Origin: Candidatus Zixiibacteriota bacterium
GTDB taxonomy: Bacteria > Zixibacteria > MSB-5A5 > GN15 > PGXB01
NCBI GenBank assembly: GCA_024230695.1
Contig: JAAERC010000543.1
Location: 1 to 12,091 of the forward strand
Direction of reading: 5' to 3'
DNA: 12,091 bases
The notes beneath the pieces were generated by a model. The model ran no database searches, was not told the DNA's origin, and worked only from the letters and a program-made list of their open reading frames with translations. Numbering within the stretch: the stretch's first letter is position 1; the number at the start of each line of letters is the position of its first letter. The position numbers were made by a program, and so were the translations under genes. Positions 5,984 to 12,091 of this stretch are shown here, in pieces.

Positions 5984-6349
5984 ATGTATAAAATTTCTAA
6001 TCAAACTGATTGGCGCGATGCACGTCACAAAATTGAAGATGCTATTGCGGTCGGTATCGACTTAAATAACAGTATCTCGCCAAGTGCTGTAATTACACAA
6101 ATCAATACTGATGGTTTTAATATTAACATTGGCGGTTTACGCGACATTGAATTGAAGTGGTCGATTTTGGAGCACTGCTGGAAAGAGCTTTGCGACGATG
6201 ACGACTGTCTCGACCGAACCGGTTTTGAAAACCCCTTTGGGCAGGCTTTATTGGACGAAGACAGCCTTAATTTTTTGGTTTGCCGGCTTCTCAAAAAATC
6301 GGGATTGATTGTTATTGATAATAAAGGTCAGATGAAATTGCAGTTTTAG
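5984..6349 (+). CDS. Hypothetical soluble protein, 121 residues
   Basis: I do not recognise this protein. From the ATG at 5984 it starts MYKISNQTDWRDARHKIEDA. It has mixed alpha/beta character, no signal peptide or membrane helix, an acidic patch with a cysteine on each side (CWKELCDDDDCL) and a C-terminal half that reads like a small helical plus beta-hairpin domain (SLNFLVCRLLKKSGLIVIDNKG). Four cysteines (in CWKELC, DDCL and LVCR) are spaced irregularly and do not form a recognised zinc site. The frame is open further upstream to a TTG at 5876, but that TTG is the -35 box of a near-consensus promoter and the extra residues would be an odd hydrophobic/basic stretch, so I reject the longer version. 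A ribosome binding site and promoter are both present, so the gene is probably real. It converges with the rhomboid gene 63 bp downstream. Confidence 0.7.
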   Translation: MYKISNQTDWRDARHKIEDAIAVGIDLNNSISPSAVITQINTDGFNINIGGLRDIELKWSILEHCWKELCDDDDCLDRTGFENPFGQALLDEDSLNFLVCRLLKKSGLIVIDNKGQMKLQF

Positions 6350-6352
6350 CCT

Positions 6353-6396
6353 GCCAATATCTATTTTAGTAATTTATTTAAAATTAAATTATTGGC
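6353..6396. terminator. Possible AT-rich bidirectional terminator between convergent genes
   Basis: Between the convergent stops, TAATTTA / TAAATTA (6370-6376 and 6385-6391) form a seven-base stem, bracketed by GCCAAT (6353-6358) and ATTGGC (6391-6396). The stem is all A/T and there is no long T-run, so it would be weak. Position is the main support. Confidence 0.25.
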
Positions 6397-6412
6397 TATA
6401 ACAAACTTGTTT

Positions 6413-7117
6413 CTAATCTGAATAGACTTTACTTTGCCATTTTTTCAAACGGCGTTTGGATAAAAATTTAAACCACAGGTAACCAAAAGCAAACCCGCCA
6501 ACATGAGCCAGCCAGGCAACTCCTCCCCCACTGCTTCCGGCAGAAAAGACTGTCATTATTATTTGATAAACAAACCAGAAACCAAGAACGACTTTGGCCG
6601 GGAGATAGATCATACGGATAAAATAAAACAGAAACATCAAGGTCAAAACTCGTGCTCGGGGAAACAAGACAAGGTACCCGCCAAGAATTCCGGCAATAGC
6701 ACCGGATGCTCCGACCATTGGAATCTCAGATGAGGGACTAAAAGCAACAAATAAAAACGCGGCCGCCAGACCAGATATTAAGTAAAAAATAATAAATTTA
6801 AACGGGCCAAGTTGATCTTCAATATTGTTACCAAAAATCCAGAGGTACAGCATATTTCCCGCCAAATGCATAAAACCTCCATGCAAAAACATACTTGTAA
6901 AAGGTGATAATAAAACCGGCGACGGATAATTGGGAGTTAATTCCGACAGATGAAATATCTCGGTCGGAATAAGCCCGAATTGATACATAAATATCTGAAA
7001 ACCATTACCTTGAAGTGTAATTGAATAAAAATATACAAGACAATTGATAACAATCAGAACAAAAGTTGCAATCGGTTTATTGCGGGTCGGGTTCTCATCT
7101 TTTAATGGAATAAACAT
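6413..7117 (-). CDS. Rhomboid family intramembrane serine protease
   Basis: This 234-residue protein cleaves, or would cleave, other membrane proteins within the membrane. All rhomboid landmarks are present: about six membrane helices starting near residue 16, the HGGFMHLAGNMLYLWIFG segment with H84 and N88 (oxyanion-hole side), the catalytic serine S138 in GASGAIAG, and the catalytic histidine H205 in AWLAHVGGFAFGYLWF. The arginine-containing Wx-R segment seen in many family members is replaced by FGNNIEDQLGPFKFI. The C-terminus is short and basic (SKRRLKKWQ), consistent with the cytoplasm. The ATG at 7117 has no strong Shine-Dalgarno, but the gene begins 25 bp after the M23 gene's stop on the same strand, so the two are likely co-transcribed. 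Its substrate is unknown; the secreted M23 neighbour lacks an obvious anchored transmembrane segment to be cut. Confidence 0.94.
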   Translation of the reverse strand: MFIPLKDENPTRNKPIATFVLIVINCLVYFYSITLQGNGFQIFMYQFGLIPTEIFHLSELTPNYPSPVLLSPFTSMFLHGGFMHLAGNMLYLWIFGNNIEDQLGPFKFIIFYLISGLAAAFLFVAFSPSSEIPMVGASGAIAGILGGYLVLFPRARVLTLMFLFYFIRMIYLPAKVVLGFWFVYQIIMTVFSAGSSGGGVAWLAHVGGFAFGYLWFKFLSKRRLKKWQSKVYSD

Positions 7118-7142
7118 CTATATATTAAAACCGAACATTACC

Positions 7143-9404
7143 TTAATTCTTTTTAGATTTTACATAAAAGTGGGTCTGTACTGTCCGGCTGTTGCCGACC
7201 CGATCGGTCACAATTATTTTGAGGTCATGCCGGCCCTCGCTTATTCGTTCTTCGGGATAGGTCTTAACCAGTTCAGTATCTGTATCATATTCAGGAATCA
7301 ACCAGCGATCATCAAGAAAAACCTGAATATTCTTATGATTATGAATACCAGACAAATCCTCAATGACTTTGAAGCTAATATGCGGGTAAGTTGTTTTTAC
7401 CGTTTTGCCATCACCCGGATATATTTTTTTTACGCGGGGTGAGTATTTATCTTCGATAACGGCAAAATTACCGAGATATCTTGTTTCGGCTTTTATGCCA
7501 TTTGACGTCTTAGAATGTTTGAGCCACTTCCATTTGCCTTTTTTATTAAGCCGATAGACACCAATATTATTTTGTTTGGGATTCGACAGTACAAACGATA
7601 GTTCAATATTGGCGGCCAATGGAATCGTTTTGGGTCCGACCGAATATACACTTCCCTGAATTGATTTATTGTGGGCAAAACGTTTTCTTTGTTTCTTAAG
7701 TTCAATATTAACCGGTGAATAAAATGAATTGTTTCCGCACTTTACGCTCAAATTATCAAGTTCTGAAATTACAGACCGATCAGGACTATTACCAGCAAGG
7801 GATATTGAGACATCTTTTGTCATAAGAGGAAAATCAGTCCCATTTTCGATAAGATCGAATCTAATAGCGGTCGATTTTATTTCGCTGTTTTTAAAGAATG
7901 CGGCATACCTGCCATCGCCGGCCGGAGATGTAATCAGTTCTTTAAAATAGCCGTCATCATAAGTAATAACTACTTTCGGAGGTTCAACAATTTTGCGTCT
8001 TGTTGAAATATTGAATAAGAAACCACCATCGATTAATTTATAATCAAATGTGTATTTCACATTAGTAGGTTTTTTTAGAACAAAATGATTATCCGAAAGC
8101 GACCATCCTGATTCGCCAATGGCTTTGACTTTTATGGCATCCGGCTTCCTTTTGCCCGAGGGAATAGTAAACTGATAATCTCCGCTATGTCTTTTATCGA
8201 GTTTATTTGGCTCAATTTTTTTCCACTTGACCTTCCCCGTCGAAGCAAACACTTGGATTTTTTCAAGATCAATATATTTATTATCTATTCTGTTTTCCAT
8301 ATAACAGGTTGTATCATCAACCCAAACCGGTTTAAACAGAGGACCCGGAGGAATCATCACAAACTCAAATTTTAACTCGGTCTTGTTTCCGGCGGCGTCA
8401 TACAGTTCGATCCTGGCCCGATGCAGACCATAATCAATTTCGCTGTTGATATCAAAGATACCGCCATTTTTATATAATGATTTATCTCCTGAAAATATTT
8501 TTCCCTTGGGGATAAACAGTTGATGCCAATATTGATCTTTTTCAACTGCGGTTTGATAATCAAAGCAGAGATCGGTCATACCTGTCTCTGCAAAATCATA
8601 ATTCTCATAGATAGTTTCATAATAAATATAATCATCAATAAATAGTCGGGCCTTATAAATATTCAAATCCGGACCATTTTTGCGAATTTGATCAAAGGTT
8701 TTTACTCTGATTCCAAATGGACCTCGCAAAGGCATGGGTGATTTCAGGACATAAGCCTGCCGGGATTTGTTATAGATTGGTTTTTTGTTATATCTTCTGG
8801 CCCCATTAGGAAAAACCAGACTATCATCTTGGTAAGCAAAGCTGACAAATTCAATGATTGGAGGAGTTCTATCGATGATTTCAAAACCGTTTGTTTGGGG
8901 ATTAAGCGGTTTATTATTTGGATTGCGCACTTCAAAATGAATATGAGGAGCGCCAATTCCGGTTTTACCAGAAAAGGCAATTAAATCGCCGATTTTGACT
9001 GGAATGGAATCTCGCTCATAAACATTGTCAAATGAATAGACCCTGTTTTCCAGTTGATGATCCCAAACTATTCGTTCCAGTTTGTCATTCAACCTTGAAA
9101 GATGTCCAAAAACATATGTATATCCTTCGTAGTCTTTAAGATACAACCCTTTACCATAACCATTATAGGAGTATTTTATACGCCAGATATAGCCGTCAAC
9201 GGGTGAATAAACCTTGCGACCCTCTTTTCCACCGGTTCTGATGTCAATTCCGCCATGAAAATGTGCCGGTCGGTATTCGCAGAAATTTGATGAAAGATCG
9301 ACTTTTCCCTTAACGGGGAGTTCAAAACCAAATGATATGGCATATGAAAGGGCAAAAATAGCCAGTGCTAATAATGTTCTCTTTGATGTCGATAACTTAT
9401 TCAT
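7143..9404 (-). CDS. Large exported M23-family metallopeptidase-like protein with Ig-like C-terminal domain
   Basis: The product is 753 residues. A signal peptide covers about residues 1-27 (basic start, hydrophobic core LLALAIFALSYAISFG). The LytM/M23 domain covers about residues 30-165 with the zinc ligands in place: H50 and D54 in HFHGGIDI, H154 and H156 in APHIHFEV, plus H101 in FGHLS. It should therefore be a functional endopeptidase that cuts peptidoglycan cross-links, or a related periplasmic peptide. The next 480 residues are rich in beta strand and aromatics without a recognised motif, and residues 655-750 look like a bacterial Ig-like fold (SPRVKKIYPGDGKTV, then VTDRVGNSRTV). The length far exceeds a simple LytM enzyme. 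It heads a two-gene unit with the rhomboid and is divergent from the PpiD-like chaperone. The ATG at 9404 has no clear Shine-Dalgarno. Confidence 0.9.
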   Translation of the reverse strand: MNKLSTSKRTLLALAIFALSYAISFGFELPVKGKVDLSSNFCEYRPAHFHGGIDIRTGGKEGRKVYSPVDGYIWRIKYSYNGYGKGLYLKDYEGYTYVFGHLSRLNDKLERIVWDHQLENRVYSFDNVYERDSIPVKIGDLIAFSGKTGIGAPHIHFEVRNPNNKPLNPQTNGFEIIDRTPPIIEFVSFAYQDDSLVFPNGARRYNKKPIYNKSRQAYVLKSPMPLRGPFGIRVKTFDQIRKNGPDLNIYKARLFIDDYIYYETIYENYDFAETGMTDLCFDYQTAVEKDQYWHQLFIPKGKIFSGDKSLYKNGGIFDINSEIDYGLHRARIELYDAAGNKTELKFEFVMIPPGPLFKPVWVDDTTCYMENRIDNKYIDLEKIQVFASTGKVKWKKIEPNKLDKRHSGDYQFTIPSGKRKPDAIKVKAIGESGWSLSDNHFVLKKPTNVKYTFDYKLIDGGFLFNISTRRKIVEPPKVVITYDDGYFKELITSPAGDGRYAAFFKNSEIKSTAIRFDLIENGTDFPLMTKDVSISLAGNSPDRSVISELDNLSVKCGNNSFYSPVNIELKKQRKRFAHNKSIQGSVYSVGPKTIPLAANIELSFVLSNPKQNNIGVYRLNKKGKWKWLKHSKTSNGIKAETRYLGNFAVIEDKYSPRVKKIYPGDGKTVKTTYPHISFKVIEDLSGIHNHKNIQVFLDDRWLIPEYDTDTELVKTYPEERISEGRHDLKIIVTDRVGNSRTVQTHFYVKSKKN

Positions 9405-9485
9405 AATATATGGTTTAACAAAGTATTATGGAAAAGGTTCAAAGTCAAAATAAAACAATTATTGTTATAAAACAAAAATAGCGAC

Positions 9486-9513
9486 TTGCGCATTCAGAAA
9501 ATACCGATATATT
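9486..9513 (+). promoter_or_regulatory. Possible promoter of the PpiD/SurA-like gene
   Basis: TTGCGC (9486-9491) is followed by 16 bases and TATATT (9508-9513), about 50 bases before the start codon. The -10 is good and the -35 moderate. It lies in the shared divergent region with the M23 gene, for which I found no comparably good promoter on the other strand. Confidence 0.4.
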
Positions 9514-9550
9514 GTCTGATTGTATTGAAATTTGATTATTGTGGTTTTTT

Positions 9551-9556
9551 AAGGAG
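9551..9556 (+). promoter_or_regulatory. Shine-Dalgarno of the PpiD/SurA-like gene
   Basis: AAGGAG lies seven bases before the ATG at 9564 and fixes that start. Confidence 0.7.
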
Positions 9557-9563
9557 ACTGTAA

Positions 9564-11357
9564 ATGTTTGAAATGTTGAGAAAAATGATTGGCCCGATAA
9601 TGCTTCTGGTTTTGGTAGCTTTTTTGGCAACAATTATTTTCAGCTGGGGCGGCGGCGGTTTTAATGACAGACCGCGCGACACTGTCGGGATTATTAATGG
9701 TGAAGAGATATCTATAAAGGTATTCGACCAATATTATAGCAATCTTCTAAGACAGGCGCGACAGGAAAGTGATAATAATTTACCGCCAGGCAAAACAGAG
9801 GAAATCAAAAATAGTGCATGGCAACAGCTTCAAGCCGATATTTTGATGAATAATGAAATCGAAAAACATGGGATCGTTGTTACATCCGAAGAAATTTATA
9901 GTTTCCTAAAACTATACCCGCCTGAGGAACTACAATCGGCTCCTCAATTTATGACCGATGGTAAGTTTGATTATCAGAAATATGTCAACGCGATGGTCAA
10001 TCCCGAAAACACTCAGTTCTGGGCCGGTCTTGAAAACTATGTATTGCCCGAATTAAAAAAATATAAGCTCCAGGAACAGATCATTGGGGCAGTCAGGGTA
10101 ACACCGGCCGAGGTAATGGATGCATTCCTTGCCGACAAAGAAAAGATCAAACTTGGTTATATAAATATTAAGTCTAATGATTTCAGAGGTCTTGTTTCAG
10201 AAGTGACTGATGAAGAAATCAAGAAATTTTATGATGAAAATAAAGAAAATTATAAAGTAGATGAACGAGCAAAAATTGACTTTGTTATGTTTCGTAAAGA
10301 TCCTTCTGAAGGCGATTGGCAGAATATCCGTTTACAGATACAGGACGTTTATGACTCAGCCGCGGCTGGTGCCGATTTTGCAGAATTAGCCGAGATATTT
10401 TCTGAGGATAATTCAGCCTCTAATGGCGGTGACCTGGGATGGTTTAAGCAAGGTCAGATGGTTGGTCCCTTTGACAGCGCTGTTTTTGCGATGGAAGTAG
10501 GAGAGGTAAGTCAGCCGATTAAAACGCAATTCGGATACCATGTTATTAAATTACTTGGAACCAAAGAAGATGAGCGGAATGCGGCCCATGTGCTTTTCAA
10601 AGTAGAAGCTTCGCAGGAAACGCTTGATCAGGCTCTTCAGTTTGCTAATGACTTCGCGGTAACATCAAGAGAGAATGGATTTGAAACAACCGCCGAAGAA
10701 TTTAGCTATGAAATTAAATCAAGTATAAGAGCATTTGACCGGGATGATCTTATCAGCCCCGAGATCAGAACTAATAGTAGTATTGCCGAATTTGCGTTAA
10801 GCAATTCTGTTGACGAAATTTCCGACCCATTTGAATTACAAAATTTCATTGTTGTGGCCAAAGTCACCGAACGATTTCCGGCCGGCTATTCAACAATGGA
10901 AGAAGTGACCACAAACATCCAAAGCGATGTTAAAAAGGAAAAATACAATCAAATGGCGCTTGATACGGCCAATACTATTTATAATTCAATCAAAAACGGC
11001 TCTACATTCAATCAAGCCTCATCAACCTTTGGATATTCCTACGAGGCAACAGAGCTTATCAAACGAAATTCTGTTGTACCTAACGTTGGACGTTTTCCCG
11101 AAATTACCGGAGCGGGATTTGCAATTAAGGAAGTAAACCAATCATCCGGACCGGTTGTATATAAAAATGGCGTTGTGATCATGAAACTTCTGGATAAAAT
11201 ATCAGCCGATCTTGAAGAGTTTAATCAGACCCAGGATTCATTAAAAGCGGTAACGCTTCAACAAAAACAACAGGATATGTATCGTCAATGGTACAATGAT
11301 CTGGTCACCAATGCTGAAATTGTCAGTTATCTTGACGATTTCTATCGCGGTTATTAA
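9564..11357 (+). CDS. Membrane-anchored peptidylprolyl isomerase / periplasmic chaperone (PpiD/SurA-like)
   Basis: The 597-residue protein has one N-terminal membrane helix (residues 9-29, IGPIMLLVLVAFLATIIFSWG) after a short cytoplasmic MFEMLRK segment, which puts the rest in the periplasm, as in PpiD. A SurA-N-like chaperone domain follows (about 41-230). A parvulin (PpiC) domain spans about 235-335 and shows FAELAEIFSEDNSASNGGDLGWFKQGQMVGPF and the terminal GYHVIKLLG. A second, degenerate parvulin-like segment and a helical tail make up 338-597. It should help fold or release secreted and outer-membrane proteins at the inner membrane. PpiD-like proteins often lack isomerase activity, so the chaperone role is safer than the enzymatic one. 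The gene has a strong Shine-Dalgarno, a possible promoter and a strong terminator, so it is a single-gene unit. I leave the symbol empty because PpiD and SurA lineages cannot be separated by eye. Confidence 0.9.
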   Translation: MFEMLRKMIGPIMLLVLVAFLATIIFSWGGGGFNDRPRDTVGIINGEEISIKVFDQYYSNLLRQARQESDNNLPPGKTEEIKNSAWQQLQADILMNNEIEKHGIVVTSEEIYSFLKLYPPEELQSAPQFMTDGKFDYQKYVNAMVNPENTQFWAGLENYVLPELKKYKLQEQIIGAVRVTPAEVMDAFLADKEKIKLGYINIKSNDFRGLVSEVTDEEIKKFYDENKENYKVDERAKIDFVMFRKDPSEGDWQNIRLQIQDVYDSAAAGADFAELAEIFSEDNSASNGGDLGWFKQGQMVGPFDSAVFAMEVGEVSQPIKTQFGYHVIKLLGTKEDERNAAHVLFKVEASQETLDQALQFANDFAVTSRENGFETTAEEFSYEIKSSIRAFDRDDLISPEIRTNSSIAEFALSNSVDEISDPFELQNFIVVAKVTERFPAGYSTMEEVTTNIQSDVKKEKYNQMALDTANTIYNSIKNGSTFNQASSTFGYSYEATELIKRNSVVPNVGRFPEITGAGFAIKEVNQSSGPVVYKNGVVIMKLLDKISADLEEFNQTQDSLKAVTLQQKQQDMYRQWYNDLVTNAEIVSYLDDFYRGY

Positions 11358-11380
11358 TTATTCTTAATATTGAAGTTCAT

Positions 11381-11411
11381 AAAAAAGCGTTCCATGTGGG
11401 ACGCTTTTTTT
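11381..11411. terminator. Strong bidirectional rho-independent terminator
   Basis: GCGTTCC (11387-11393) and GGGACGC (11398-11404) form a seven-base stem with one G-T pair around the loop ATGT. It is flanked by A6 on the left and T7 on the right. The layout serves the PpiD-like gene on the plus strand and the nitrilase-family gene on the minus strand. Confidence 0.88.
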
Positions 11412-11425
11412 ATTAAACACTCAAT

Positions 11426-12091
11426 TTAAACATGCTGGGTATTCAGCGATTTTTTCTTGGAACGAAACTCACGAAGTTCATCTATGTCTAAAGTGGCTGT
11501 TAATATTGTCGGTTTATCTTCGGCATAGGTGGGCACCCGTTTGATAATCTCCCAAGGAGAGACAATAAGTGAACGACCCTGTAAAGGTTTTTGAAATAAT
11601 AAGCCTATCCCACAAGTTTTTATAATAAACGCGCTTGAGGTTTGTGCCGCCGACAGGAAAATAGTTTTATCTCGTTTGAATTTTTCCGATTTTGATTCGG
11701 CCGGATGATATGGTGAGGTGGTCGGGATAAATATGATATCGACTTCTTGTTCCAGTAACAATTCAAAAAAGCTCGGGTTGAGGGCATCGGCACATATTAG
11801 AACAGCAATTTTGATATCATCAACAATAGTGGTAAACAACTTATCACCCGGCAGAATCCCCCGGTCAAGTTCACCATCAACGGGATTTAGTTTCCGATAA
11901 CGTCCAACAAAATCACCCCGATTATAAATATAAGAGCTGTTATAAATGCCATTCCTGTCAGCCTCGACGACCGAGCCGGCTATCAGACAGGTTCCAAATT
12001 CCACCGAGAGATTTTTTAGGTATTCCAGATGATCCTTTATTTTTAATGCGGTTCTACTAAAATCAGTATCGGATTCATTGATCATGCAGTA
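11426..12091 (-). CDS. Carbon-nitrogen hydrolase (nitrilase superfamily), C-terminal part, cut by right edge
   Basis: The frame is open to the window edge, so the N-terminus lies outside. An ATG at 12085 is in frame, but starting there would omit roughly the first 50 residues of a normal 260-290-residue family member, including the catalytic Glu of the first strand. Numbered from that ATG, the other catalytic parts are present: K65 in GRYRKLNP, a Glu in DGELDRG (E72), and the nucleophile C98 in AVLICADALNPSF. The later family pattern DIIFIPTTSPYHP and FIIKTCGIG also fits. The enzyme should hydrolyse an amide, carbamoyl or related C-N bond in the cytoplasm; the substrate cannot be told. The ADALNPSF after the Cys, instead of the more usual YDxRFPE, suggests a less-studied branch. 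It converges with the PpiD-like gene over a shared terminator. Confidence 0.88.
   Translation of the reverse strand, partial: YCMINESDTDFSRTALKIKDHLEYLKNLSVEFGTCLIAGSVVEADRNGIYNSSYIYNRGDFVGRYRKLNPVDGELDRGILPGDKLFTTIVDDIKIAVLICADALNPSFFELLLEQEVDIIFIPTTSPYHPAESKSEKFKRDKTIFLSAAQTSSAFIIKTCGIGLLFQKPLQGRSLIVSPWEIIKRVPTYAEDKPTILTATLDIDELREFRSKKKSLNTQHV

Noticed and set aside
1..12091. tRNA, rRNA, integrase, transposase or phage genes
   Set aside because: None seen on either strand by eye; the intergenic sequences contain no cloverleaf-like pattern I could recognise.

Overview
The window is 12.1 kb of AT-rich bacterial chromosome, with ordinary housekeeping and cell-envelope genes and no phage, plasmid, CRISPR or resistance genes. 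Several features point to a Gram-negative member of the Bacteroidota/FCB assemblage (candidate phyla such as Zixibacteria are possible): the ProC variant motifs, the DUF4097-type exported beta-solenoid protein, a long periplasmic M23 protein and a membrane-anchored parvulin chaperone. This placement is inference from sequence style and was not tested by any search.

Layout. (1) Positions 1-1929, minus strand: a compact operon of an ECF sigma factor (TTG start with a good Shine-Dalgarno), a DUF4097 exported protein with an exact 18-residue repeat, and the start of a second exported protein that runs off the left edge. No anti-sigma gene is visible. (2) Positions 2106-3479, minus: a polytopic membrane protein resembling GT-C glycosyltransferases. 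(3) Positions 3480-4158: about 680 bp without a credible gene, packed with at least seven inverted repeats, four of which carry an AGGTC core. (4) Positions 4159-5010, minus: pyrroline-5-carboxylate reductase (ProC). (5) Positions 5111-6349, plus: a SAM-dependent methyltransferase, then an unrecognised 121-residue soluble protein behind its own near-consensus promoter, with its ribosome binding site in a small hairpin loop. (6) Positions 6413-9404, minus: an M23 metallopeptidase-like exported protein followed by a rhomboid intramembrane protease. (7) Positions 9564-11357, plus: a PpiD/SurA-like chaperone-isomerase ending in a strong bidirectional terminator. (8) Positions 11426-12091, minus: the C-terminal part of a nitrilase-superfamily amidohydrolase cut by the right edge.

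At least four of the units concern the envelope: sigma factor plus exported solenoid, membrane glycosyltransferase-like protein, M23 plus rhomboid, and PpiD-like chaperone. The last two start from one shared divergent region (9405-9563). I see no convincing new multi-gene defence or mobile system. The two most unusual signals are the palindrome cluster at 3480-4158 and the sigma/solenoid operon.
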